A DNA stretch of 64,000 bases from Berkiella sp050247135. Lineage in GTDB: Bacteria > Pseudomonadota > Gammaproteobacteria > Berkiellales > Berkiellaceae. The translations under genes and the position numbers were made by a program. This document shows, piece by piece, positions 17,588 through 26,559 of the stretch (its first letter is position 1; each line of letters opens with the position of its first letter). A model generated the notes under the pieces. It did no database searches. It saw only the letters and a list, made by a program, of their open reading frames with translations, and was not told the DNA's origin. The stretch lies in the NCBI GenBank assembly GCA_050247135.1, contig JBFWUT010000001.1:62001-126000 (forward strand), given 5' to 3'.

Positions 17588-18367
17588 TTAAAACTCTGGC
17601 ATTGCAGCAATATTGTATCCTGCATCCACATTCATAATTTCTCCCGTAATTCCCGAAGCCAGATCGGAACATAAGAAAGCAGCGGCATTGCCCACCTCAA
17701 TCGCATCAATGTTTTTTCTTAGAGGACTAACATCCTTATTGTAACTTAGCATCTTCTTAAATCCTTTAACCCCAGAAGCTGCCAGGGTCTTGATTGGGCC
17801 AGCAGAGATCCCATTCACTCTGATCCCCAACGGACCAAGGCTAGCTGCTAGATAGCGAACATTGGCCTCCAGGCTGGCTTTGGCCAACCCCATGACGTTG
17901 TAACTCGGCATAGCACGATTCGCGCCCAAATAGCTTAAGGTAAGCAAAGCACCATTATTTTTCATCAACGGCAAGCCCGCTTTGGCAACAGCCCCAAAGC
18001 TATAGGAGCTGATGTCATGCGCTATCCTAAACCCCTCACGGGTGAGTACATCGTGATATTGACCACCAAGTTGGTCAGCTGGTGCATAGGCAACTGAATG
18101 AACTATCGCATCCAGATGGTTCCATTGTGAAGCTAGCTTTTCAAAAGCTTGGGCAATCTCCTCATCGATACCCACATCACAGGGAAGGCAAATCGTAGAA
18201 TCCCATTGTGCTATCAGCTCCTTAAGGCGACCTTCAAAGCGTTCTGACTGGTAAGTAAAGGCTAATTCAGCGCCTTCACGGTGCATGGCGGTTGCAATAC
18301 CCGCCGCAATCGATTTATTACTAATAAGACCTATAATAAGAATGCGTTTGCCTGCTAAAAATCCCAT
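17588..18367 (-). CDS. fabI: Enoyl-[acyl-carrier-protein] reductase (NADH)
   Basis: The enzyme reduces trans-2-enoyl-ACP in the last step of each fatty acid elongation cycle. The 259-residue protein begins MGFLAGKRILIIG, as FabI proteins do, which fixes the start. It shows the short-chain reductase fold, the catalytic Tyr-x6-Lys in SYNVMGLAK, and the substrate-loop element AGPIKTLAASG. FabI is the usual triclosan target family. The gene is head-to-head with the peptide-binding lipoprotein gene: its ATG abuts the first possible start on the other strand. Confidence 0.97.
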   Translation of the reverse strand: MGFLAGKRILIIGLISNKSIAAGIATAMHREGAELAFTYQSERFEGRLKELIAQWDSTICLPCDVGIDEEIAQAFEKLASQWNHLDAIVHSVAYAPADQLGGQYHDVLTREGFRIAHDISSYSFGAVAKAGLPLMKNNGALLTLSYLGANRAMPSYNVMGLAKASLEANVRYLAASLGPLGIRVNGISAGPIKTLAASGVKGFKKMLSYNKDVSPLRKNIDAIEVGNAAAFLCSDLASGITGEIMNVDAGYNIAAMPEF

Positions 18368-18394
18368 ATGTGGCGCGACCTCAAGGAAGATATT

Positions 18395-20593
18395 TTGATT
18401 GATAAGTTACCTAAATTATTACTAATGGTAAGCTTGCTCATTTCACAAGGATGCGACGAAGCCTGGAATGATCCGTATCCTAATGATAAAGAAAATGATA
18501 ATACGCTTTATACGGCTTTTAGTGAAAGACCCAAACACCTTGATCCGGCCATTTCTTATACTTCTGAAGAAGCTATCTTTACCTATCAGATTTATGAACC
18601 TATTCTACAGTACCATTATTTAAAAAGACCTTATCAGCTGACAACCTTAGCAGCAGCACAAATGCCGGAAATTATCTATCAAGATAAAGAGGGCAAAACC
18701 GTTAGTGAAGATGACCCTAAGATCGCATTTACGATTTATCGAATTAAAATTAAATCAGGGATGATGTATCAGCCTCATCCTGCATTTGCTAAAGATACAC
18801 AAACCGATCAATTCCTTTACCATCAATTAACAGAAAAAGAGCTCAGCGATAAACATACTTTGCGTGACTTTGCCCAAACAGGCACACGTGAAGTCCTTGC
18901 AGAGGATTATGTTTATGAGATAAAACGCTTAGCAGATCCCACATTGAATTGTCCTATTCTTGGCTTAATGGAAAATCATATTTTCGGCTTAAAAGAATTA
19001 TCGACAAAACTACAAGGGTATTACAAAGAGCATGGGATCAGAGACGGTGATATCAAATATGTTGATTTGAGGGAATTTGATTTAGAAGGCGTCAAAGTCA
19101 TCGGTAGTTATGAGTATGAAATTAAAATTATCGGCAAATACCCACAATTTATCTATTGGCTAGCAATGCCATTTTTTTCACCAATGCCATGGGAAGCAAT
19201 CGAATTTTATGCTCAAGAAGGTTTATTAAAACGAAACATATCTCTTGATTGGTATCCCGTTGGCTCAGGCCCTTTTTTACTGACAGAGAATAATCCCAAT
19301 CTTAAGATGGTATTAGAGAAGAATCCAAATTTTCATGGCGAGTATTATCCTGATGAGGGTGAGGCCGCAGATGAAGCTAATGGATTTTTAAAAAAGAAAG
19401 GATTATCCCTGCCATTTCTAGATAGAATTGTATTCCTGCTGGAAAAAGAAAATATCCCAGCATGGAGTAAATTTTTACAAGGATACTATGACCAATCTGC
19501 CGTGACGTCAGATAATTATGACCAAGCATTACAATCTAACTCTATCACTAATATTGATCTCTCATCAGAATTAAAAGATAAAGGTGTGCGCTTAGCGACA
19601 GCAGTACTCCCCATATTCTATTATTGGGGTTTTAACATGTTGGACGATACCGTCGGTGGATATAGTACCAAGAAGAAGAAATTAAGACAGGCCATCGCTA
19701 TTGCAATGGACATGGAAGAGTATGTCAATATATTTTTGAACGGAAGTGGCGTGATTGCACAAAGCCCTATACCGCCTGGTATTTTTGGCTATGAGGACTC
19801 TCTTGCTAGCATCAATAAATTCGTTTATGACATCGATGAAAAAAAGAAGGACTTTCACCGCAAGGACATTGCAGTAGCAAAAAGGCTTTTAAAAGAAGCG
19901 GGATATCCAAATGGTATCGATCCTAAAACCAATAATCCACTCACTTTGTATTTAGATGTGGCATCCAGTGGTAGTCCTACCGCACAAGCCCAATTAGCTT
20001 GGATGCGAAAACAATTCAAAAAATTAGGCATCGAACTCATCGTTCGTGCAACACAATATAATCGTTTCCAGAGCAAAATAGGAAATGGTGATTTTCAGAT
20101 TTTTTCTTGGGGGTGGGCAGCTGATTATCCTGATCCTGAAAATTTCTTATTTCTTTTCGAAAGTAACAATAGCAAAGTGAAATTCGAAGGAGAGAATGCC
20201 TGCAATTACGCAAACCCTGAATTTGATAAATTATTTAATCAAATGAAAACAATACCAAATTCAATACAAAGACAAGAAATCATCTCTAAACTCATGGTCA
20301 TGTTGCAAGAAGATGCACCTTGGTTTGGCGGGTATCATCCCAAGCTGTATTCATTACGTCATGCATGGGTGGGTTTGACAAAACCTAATGGCATTGCCCG
20401 TTATTCACTTAAATACAGTTCAATTAATGCGCCTATGCGTGCTGAATATCGACATGCTTGGAATAAACCGATTGTGTGGCCATTGTTGGTAGCGATTTTG
20501 ATACTAGTATTACTGTGCGTACCTGCTGCGTTTTTTTATTGGAACAAAATCCATCGGCCTAATCGGCTTGAAAAAATCAGAGGGGAATCATAG
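18395..20593 (+). CDS. Peptide ABC transporter substrate-binding lipoprotein with C-terminal membrane helix
   Basis: An approximately 732-residue extracytoplasmic solute-binding protein of the OppA/DppA type (SBP family 5). A short hydrophobic leader ends ISQGC, a slightly degenerate lipobox. Family features include YTAFSERPKHLDPAISYT near the start and the FQIFSWGWAADYPDPENFLFLF element. TTG 18395 is preferred because AAGGAAG lies just upstream and the leader is then compact; ATG 18368 is also in frame. Unusually, a strong membrane helix (about the last 35-15 residues) sits at the C terminus, so the protein may be anchored at both ends. It is the first gene of a five-gene operon. Substrate unknown, probably peptides. 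Confidence 0.85.
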   Translation: MIDKLPKLLLMVSLLISQGCDEAWNDPYPNDKENDNTLYTAFSERPKHLDPAISYTSEEAIFTYQIYEPILQYHYLKRPYQLTTLAAAQMPEIIYQDKEGKTVSEDDPKIAFTIYRIKIKSGMMYQPHPAFAKDTQTDQFLYHQLTEKELSDKHTLRDFAQTGTREVLAEDYVYEIKRLADPTLNCPILGLMENHIFGLKELSTKLQGYYKEHGIRDGDIKYVDLREFDLEGVKVIGSYEYEIKIIGKYPQFIYWLAMPFFSPMPWEAIEFYAQEGLLKRNISLDWYPVGSGPFLLTENNPNLKMVLEKNPNFHGEYYPDEGEAADEANGFLKKKGLSLPFLDRIVFLLEKENIPAWSKFLQGYYDQSAVTSDNYDQALQSNSITNIDLSSELKDKGVRLATAVLPIFYYWGFNMLDDTVGGYSTKKKKLRQAIAIAMDMEEYVNIFLNGSGVIAQSPIPPGIFGYEDSLASINKFVYDIDEKKKDFHRKDIAVAKRLLKEAGYPNGIDPKTNNPLTLYLDVASSGSPTAQAQLAWMRKQFKKLGIELIVRATQYNRFQSKIGNGDFQIFSWGWAADYPDPENFLFLFESNNSKVKFEGENACNYANPEFDKLFNQMKTIPNSIQRQEIISKLMVMLQEDAPWFGGYHPKLYSLRHAWVGLTKPNGIARYSLKYSSINAPMRAEYRHAWNKPIVWPLLVAILILVLLCVPAAFFYWNKIHRPNRLEKIRGES

Positions 20594-20594
20594 C

Positions 20595-21572
20595 ATGTTT
20601 GGCTATATTATTCGGCGTATATTATACATGATCCCTATCTTAATAGGGGTTAACATTTTGACTTTTAGTTTATTTTTTATTGTCAATACCCCTGATGATA
20701 TGGCTCGTATCCATCTTGGACAAAAGCATGTCACCAAAGCCAGCGTAGAAGCTTGGAAGCAACAACATGGTTATGATAAACCCTTATTCATTAACGAAAA
20801 ACAAGCAGGTATTAAGAAGTTAAGTGATACCATTTTCTTTCAAAAATCGATCAAATTGTTCGCTTTGCAATTTGGCTATTCTGATGCTGGACGTGACATA
20901 GGTTATGATGTTTTTCAAAGAATGTGGCCGAGCCTTGCAATTGCAGTTCCCACTTTGATATTAGGATTGGCTATTAATATCATTATCGCTTTACTGATTG
21001 TATTTTTTAGAAATAGCTATCTAGATACAATGGGTGTTGTGGTCTGTGTGATGATGATGTCTATCTCAGGTTTATTCTATATTATTGGTGGACAATATCT
21101 ATTTTCCACCTTGTTAAAAACTGTACCCATTTCAGGATATGAACCAGGCTGGCATTTATGGAAATTTATTGTTCTTCCTATTTTTATAGGTGTAGTTAGT
21201 GGCATTGGTGCTGGTACAAGATGGTACAGAACGTTATTTTTAGAAGAAATTAATAAAGATTATGTTAGAACCGCTCGTGCTAAAGGAGTTAAGGAGTCTA
21301 TCGTTTTATTTAGGCATGTCCTTAGCAATGCCATGATTCCTATATTGACAGGCGTGGTGGCCATTTTACCATTATTGTTTATGGGCAGTTTGTTGATGGA
21401 GTCCTTTTTTGGGATCCCAGGGCTTGGAAGCTATACCATTGATGCTATTCAGTTGCAAGATTTTGCAATTGTTCGTTCAATGGTTTTTTTGGGGTCACTC
21501 TTGTATGTAATGGGTCTTATTCTAACAGATATTTCCTATACTTTTGCCGATCCTCGGGTCAGGCTTCAATAA
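20595..21572 (+). CDS. Peptide ABC transporter permease, OppB/DppB type
   Basis: A 325-residue inner-membrane permease. It begins MFGYIIRRILYMIPILIGVN, typical of OppB-type proteins, and has six predicted membrane segments. The coupling element EINKDYVRTARAKGVKE (EAA loop, around residues 215-231) contacts the ATPase. ATG 20595 is used because AGAGGGGA lies eight bases upstream, directly after the stop of the binding-protein gene. Its pair is the next gene. Confidence 0.93.
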   Translation: MFGYIIRRILYMIPILIGVNILTFSLFFIVNTPDDMARIHLGQKHVTKASVEAWKQQHGYDKPLFINEKQAGIKKLSDTIFFQKSIKLFALQFGYSDAGRDIGYDVFQRMWPSLAIAVPTLILGLAINIIIALLIVFFRNSYLDTMGVVVCVMMMSISGLFYIIGGQYLFSTLLKTVPISGYEPGWHLWKFIVLPIFIGVVSGIGAGTRWYRTLFLEEINKDYVRTARAKGVKESIVLFRHVLSNAMIPILTGVVAILPLLFMGSLLMESFFGIPGLGSYTIDAIQLQDFAIVRSMVFLGSLLYVMGLILTDISYTFADPRVRLQ

Positions 21573-21586
21573 GGTAGCAGAATGCG

Positions 21587-22981
21587 ATGAAGATAGTCAT
21601 GCTTTCAACCGATTACCTTATCTACCTATTGGTGGTTGTCAGTACTATTTTGGTATTCAAAGCACAGCAAAAAGGTAAGCTCCTACCTTTGATGAGAAAA
21701 ATCTTCTATCGTCCGTTGAACTTGGTGGCTGGGCTTATTCTTTGCGTCTATCTTATGATTGGCTTACTTGATTCGATCCACTATCGGTCAAGCGTGGTCA
21801 ATGAAACTCAAAATGGTAGCATCATCAGTGTGCTTGACACGCTATTGAAACCCATTTCTATTCAGTCAGAAAGATCGTTTTCTGCCCCATTTGCTATCTA
21901 CGCCTTTACCAAGGAAAGCATTACAGAACCATCAGGGGAAATTATCAGAACTTATCCTCGCTTGATGTATGCTGGTACACACTTAAAAGCGGCTTCACAG
22001 CATATTCGTGATCTTAAACAACGATTTACTACGATATTATCTCAAACAATTATTATTTGGGCTGCCTGTTCGATATTAATTTTATTGTATGCTTGTGCTA
22101 AACATCGGACTTCTTTTGAAAGCCTATTTGTAGCGGTGATACTTGGAAAAACACATTTCCCCTGGCGAACTTTTTTACTTACTTTTGGGGCAATACTCTT
22201 TTTTGTGATTGGCATAAAGTCTCTCATTCCTTATTATCATATATTAGGTACAAGCCAGGTTGGTGAAGATGTTCTATATCAGTCACTAAAGAGCATTCGT
22301 ACCGGTTTAGTGATAGGCACAGTAACCACATTAGTCATGCTACCTTTTGCAATTCTCTTTGGAATTATGGCAGGTTACTTTCGTGGTTGGGTTGATGATG
22401 TGATCCAATACGTTTATACCACATTAAGCTCTATTCCTGGGGTGTTATTGATTGCTGCTGCAGTGCTGACTTTGCAGTTAGTGATGGATAGGCACTCAGA
22501 TTGGTTTGTCACTGCACTTCATCGGTCAGATATTAGATTATTGGCATTATGCGCCATCTTAGGCATCACTAGCTGGACGGGGCTTTGTCGTTTATTGCGC
22601 GGTGAAACCTTAAAAATCAGTGAAATGGATTATGTCAAAGCGGCACATTCACTAGGAGTCAGTGATTTTAAAATCATATTTAGGCACTTTTTACCAAATG
22701 TCCTGCATATTATTCTCATTACGGTAACCCTGGATTTTAGTGGATTAGTTCTAGCGGAAGCTGTTTTATCCTATGTAGGGGTCGGGGTTGATCCTTCCTC
22801 TTATAGTTGGGGTACGATGATAAATAGTGCGCGTTTAGAGATGGCTCGGGTACCAGTGGTTTGGTGGAGTTTAACTGCAGCTTTTGTTTTTATGTTTACT
22901 CTGGTGCTGGCAGCCAATATATTTTCAGATGCTGTTCGCGATGCCTTTGACCCTCATAGCGAAAGAAGAGGTGCAAAATGA
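21587..22981 (+). CDS. Peptide ABC transporter permease, OppC/DppC type, with long N-terminal part
   Basis: A 464-residue permease, about 150 residues longer than usual OppC. The C-terminal two thirds form the standard module, with SLKSIRTGLVIGT, LSSIPGVLLI and the EAA loop SEMDYVKAAHSLGVSDFKI. The extra N-terminal part has at least one additional membrane segment and a soluble loop before the normal first helices. The stop overlaps the start of the ATPase gene (ATGA). AAGGTAGCAG serves as ribosome site. Confidence 0.9.
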   Translation: MKIVMLSTDYLIYLLVVVSTILVFKAQQKGKLLPLMRKIFYRPLNLVAGLILCVYLMIGLLDSIHYRSSVVNETQNGSIISVLDTLLKPISIQSERSFSAPFAIYAFTKESITEPSGEIIRTYPRLMYAGTHLKAASQHIRDLKQRFTTILSQTIIIWAACSILILLYACAKHRTSFESLFVAVILGKTHFPWRTFLLTFGAILFFVIGIKSLIPYYHILGTSQVGEDVLYQSLKSIRTGLVIGTVTTLVMLPFAILFGIMAGYFRGWVDDVIQYVYTTLSSIPGVLLIAAAVLTLQLVMDRHSDWFVTALHRSDIRLLALCAILGITSWTGLCRLLRGETLKISEMDYVKAAHSLGVSDFKIIFRHFLPNVLHIILITVTLDFSGLVLAEAVLSYVGVGVDPSSYSWGTMINSARLEMARVPVVWWSLTAAFVFMFTLVLAANIFSDAVRDAFDPHSERRGAK

Positions 22982-25053
22982 GCACAGAAAGCTTACTTGA
23001 GGTAAATCAATTAAGAATTAATATCCATTCGCATAGTGGCATCATTCATGCTGTGAATGAGGTCAGTTTAAAAATTGCACGTGGCGAAATCTTTGCATTA
23101 TTGGGAGAGTCAGGTTGTGGGAAGACCATGACGGCATTAGGAATAAATCGCTTGCTACCTCATTCTGCAAGAATATGTGAAGGCAGTGAAGTTCTATTGG
23201 AAGGTACTCCTTTACATCTATTATCTGAAAGTAAAATGAGAAAAATTCGGGCTAAAAAAATCGGTATGATTTTTCAAGATCCTGCTTTAGCCCTAAATCC
23301 CGTGTTAACCATCGGTCAACAGCTACAAGAAGCTATTCATTTAAGCTCTTCAACTCGTACCAAGCGTGAAGTGACTGGGCAAATGCTTTCCTTACTTGAG
23401 AAAGTCAGGATCCCTGATCGAGAAGCCTTTTTAAATTATTATCCTCATCAACTTTCTGGTGGGATGAAGCAGCGAATTGTGATTGCCATTGCATTAGCGA
23501 AAGCTCCCGATCTCTTAATTGCTGATGAGCCCACCACTGCGTTAGATGTGACAACGCAAGCGCAAGTCTTAAATTTAATTAAAGACTTAAATCAGCAATT
23601 AGGCATGGCTATCTTACTTATTTCGCATGATTTAGGTGTTGTGCAGCAGATGGCCGATCACATTGCAGTGATGTACGCAGGACACATTGTAGAAAGGGCA
23701 AATAAAAATGACTTTTTCACCAGTCCATTACATCCGTATTCCACACAGCTTTTTGCCTCACTACCAGAGCATACTAATAAAAATCATGAACTGGCGACCA
23801 TCCCAGGCCAAGTGCCTTCTTTAGATCAACATTTTCCATTGTGCCGGTTTAAAGGACGTTGTGAAAAGGTTTTTTCAGCATGTGAAGAAGAAAAGCCTAA
23901 AATGATCCAAAAACAACCTGATCAAATGGTCCGCTGTCATTGGTATGATAGTGAAGTTACTAAAACCTTACCTAAATTACTTAATTTAAAAGTCCTTAAT
24001 GAGCCCATAATATCCTCCGAGCATGATACCTTGCCGCATGAAAATGTCAGTGAAGAAAAAATGTTGCTAAAGGTAGAGAATTTAAAAGTCTATTTTCCAA
24101 TTCAAAAGGGATTATTTAAACGAACAGTAGGTTATGTAAGAGCAGTAGATGATATCTCATTCGATTTGCCGGAAGGAAAGACGTTGGCAATAGTCGGTGA
24201 ATCGGGTTGTGGTAAAACGACAGTAGGGAAGGCAATTACGCGCTTAGTGAAACCTTATGCAGGTAGAGTGCAATTTGAAGATGCAGATTTGTTGCGCTTT
24301 TCTGATATCAAATTGCGTGCCTATAGAAGTCATCTACAAATGATATTTCAAGATCCATATTCAGCTATGGATCCTAGGTTTACGGTTGAAGACGTTATTA
24401 TGGAAGGGATGATTGCCTTAAAAATAGGCTCCAATCCACAAGAACGGTTAGATAGAGTTGATCATCTACTCGAACAAGTTGGTTTGTCAAAACAATTAAA
24501 AAGGCGCTACCCTCATGAACTATCAGGTGGGCAGCGCCAAAGAGTGGCCATAGCAAGGGCATTAGCAGTGGGTGCTGAGTTACTAATATGTGATGAACCT
24601 ACCAGCGCGCTAGATGTATCAGTGCAAGCGCAGATCCTTAATTTACTTCGTTCCTTGCAAAATGATTTGGTGATCAGTTTACTATTTATTACTCATAATA
24701 TTTCTGTGGTGAATTATCTTGCTGATTATGTAGCAGTAATGTATTTAGGAAGAATTGTAGAGTATGGACCTGTAACAGAAATTATGAATAATCCTAAACA
24801 CCCTTATACACAGATGTTATTAGCGTCAGTGCCTTCATTGCATAGTCAGAATATATCCTTTGCCAATGTAAAAGGAGAGATCCCATCGCCTAGCAACCCG
24901 CCTGCTGGTTGCCATTTCTCTCCTCGGTGTCCGAAAGCGATGCCAAAATGTTTTCAAACTTATCCAGATAATTATGACATCAGTGCAAATCATACTACAC
25001 GCTGCTTTTTATATGCTCCAGCGGATAGAAAGGAGAAAATGAATGGCCGATGA
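22978..25053 (+). CDS. Peptide ABC transporter ATPase, fused OppD-OppF type
   Basis: A 691-residue cytosolic protein with two complete ABC ATPase domains, replacing separate OppD and OppF. Domain 1 has Walker A GESGCGKT (43-50) and signature LSGGMKQR. Domain 2 has Walker A GESGCGKT (407-414) and signature LSGGQRQR. Each is followed by the oligopeptide-transporter C-terminal cysteine motif (LCRFKGRC and CHFSPRCPKAMPKC), which in this family can hold an Fe-S cluster. It overlaps the upstream permease by four bases and the downstream HDOD gene by eleven, so translation is coupled. Confidence 0.95.
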   Translation: MSTESLLEVNQLRINIHSHSGIIHAVNEVSLKIARGEIFALLGESGCGKTMTALGINRLLPHSARICEGSEVLLEGTPLHLLSESKMRKIRAKKIGMIFQDPALALNPVLTIGQQLQEAIHLSSSTRTKREVTGQMLSLLEKVRIPDREAFLNYYPHQLSGGMKQRIVIAIALAKAPDLLIADEPTTALDVTTQAQVLNLIKDLNQQLGMAILLISHDLGVVQQMADHIAVMYAGHIVERANKNDFFTSPLHPYSTQLFASLPEHTNKNHELATIPGQVPSLDQHFPLCRFKGRCEKVFSACEEEKPKMIQKQPDQMVRCHWYDSEVTKTLPKLLNLKVLNEPIISSEHDTLPHENVSEEKMLLKVENLKVYFPIQKGLFKRTVGYVRAVDDISFDLPEGKTLAIVGESGCGKTTVGKAITRLVKPYAGRVQFEDADLLRFSDIKLRAYRSHLQMIFQDPYSAMDPRFTVEDVIMEGMIALKIGSNPQERLDRVDHLLEQVGLSKQLKRRYPHELSGGQRQRVAIARALAVGAELLICDEPTSALDVSVQAQILNLLRSLQNDLVISLLFITHNISVVNYLADYVAVMYLGRIVEYGPVTEIMNNPKHPYTQMLLASVPSLHSQNISFANVKGEIPSPSNPPAGCHFSPRCPKAMPKCFQTYPDNYDISANHTTRCFLYAPADRKEKMNGR

Positions 25054-26554
25054 AGCAACTCAAGCTCAACAAGTTGATGCGCAAAAAACCAGGCTCAATT
25101 TCGAGGAAGCCAAAACCATTGCGGATTGGGTCGCGCTCCTAAACGATGAAACAAATCCACCCTTGGGCGAAGATGTTGCAACCATTCTTAAGTGCTTGCC
25201 TTCTGATCCTGATGATTTTCCAAAGATAGTTGCAATATTGGAAAGTGAGGAATTAAAAAATAAAGTAGTTCGATTTATCAATGACTCGTATTTCAATCCA
25301 GCTGAAAATTCTTTGAGCAACATTCAAAGATCCACAATTATTCTAGGATTTCGTTCAATGCGAAGTTTAGGATTAAGTGCTGCCATTTTCTCATATTTAT
25401 TAAAAAACCAACAGGAAGATGCATTTATTAAAGAAATAGCATTAGCTATTCAGGCGGCCACGCTAGCAGGTGTGATCGCTAAACGTAAAATTCGCTCACT
25501 TAACAGCGAACCCATTGTCACAGCAGCTTTGTTTTTTTCGATAGGTAAATTACTCTTTATGAGCTTTGGCGGATCAAATGCCAGAAAATATTGCGATTTA
25601 TTAGCTGATCCTAATGCGCTAGCAGAGATGGAACAAGAAATCGTTGGATTTCTACTTAAAGATTTAACTATTGAGTTAGGTAAAAAGTGGTTTATTGGTC
25701 CAACTTTGGCGAAAGCGCAAACTAAAGCACCTGATGATGATATCGTGAGTATAATTCATCTTTCAAGAGAATTGGTCCTTAGGATTAAGGAGGGGTGGGA
25801 TAGTGATCCTCTGCAAGAATCTTTGCGTGAATTGGCACTATTTCTGTCTATAACATTCCCTCAAGCAAAAAATCTACTAGTAGAGTCAACTTTGCGTTCA
25901 CTGGAAACGCTTTCAATTTTTTCTGAGAATTTAATGAACGAAATTCATTTGCCTGAGGAAGCTGAAAGTGGCTCTGATGCTATCGCTAGTACTAGTACAG
26001 GTGCGGAAATTGTCTTAAATCCCAGCCGAGTCACCGCTAGCATACAAGAAATGTCAATTTTATTGGGTAACCATAATTATCCTAGTATGAGTGATTTGAT
26101 TGTAGTAGGTTTAAGAAATATTCGTAATAGTCTTGATGTTGATAGAGCTGTATTTTCACTTTTAAGCCACGACAGGTTGCATTTAAAAGGCAAGTCGATT
26201 GACGAAAAAAAGAATAGTGGCTTCTTAAGTGAATTTAAATTTGAATTAAATGCTGCTGAGGGATGGTTATTTCAGTGCTTGCTTCGTGAAGAAAGGGCAG
26301 TTTGGATAGGTAGTGCAGATCTGCCCTACATAACAAAACTACGCAATCCTTCATTTAATAAGAAAATTGGTAAAGGTCCTTTCTTTATTGCGCCTTTTAA
26401 ATTACAAGGAAATGTTATGGGCTTTTATTATGTCGATCGCCAAGTCTCTTCTAGAAATTTGGATGAGAAGACATTCGAAGCCTTCAAGGAATTATGTATT
26501 ACTATAAATGGTTTTATTGAACTTGTAATGATGAGAACTAGGCAGAAAAAATAA
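25043..26554 (+). CDS. HDOD-domain protein with C-terminal GAF-like region
   Basis: A 503-residue predicted cytosolic protein. Residues about 30-230 fit an HDOD domain, a relative of HD hydrolases that lacks the metal-binding residues: LPSDPDDFPKIVAIL, an FINDSYF stretch and IILGFRSMRSLGLSAAIF are typical. The last 180 residues look like a GAF-type sensor domain (DRAVFSLL, GPFFIAPFKLQGNVMGFYYVDR). HDOD proteins are regulators or adaptors in signalling; the ligand is unknown. It overlaps the ABC ATPase gene by 11 bases, so it is made with the transporter, though a functional link is inference. Confidence 0.75.
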   Translation: MADEATQAQQVDAQKTRLNFEEAKTIADWVALLNDETNPPLGEDVATILKCLPSDPDDFPKIVAILESEELKNKVVRFINDSYFNPAENSLSNIQRSTIILGFRSMRSLGLSAAIFSYLLKNQQEDAFIKEIALAIQAATLAGVIAKRKIRSLNSEPIVTAALFFSIGKLLFMSFGGSNARKYCDLLADPNALAEMEQEIVGFLLKDLTIELGKKWFIGPTLAKAQTKAPDDDIVSIIHLSRELVLRIKEGWDSDPLQESLRELALFLSITFPQAKNLLVESTLRSLETLSIFSENLMNEIHLPEEAESGSDAIASTSTGAEIVLNPSRVTASIQEMSILLGNHNYPSMSDLIVVGLRNIRNSLDVDRAVFSLLSHDRLHLKGKSIDEKKNSGFLSEFKFELNAAEGWLFQCLLREERAVWIGSADLPYITKLRNPSFNKKIGKGPFFIAPFKLQGNVMGFYYVDRQVSSRNLDEKTFEAFKELCITINGFIELVMMRTRQKK

Positions 26555-26559
26555 ATCTT

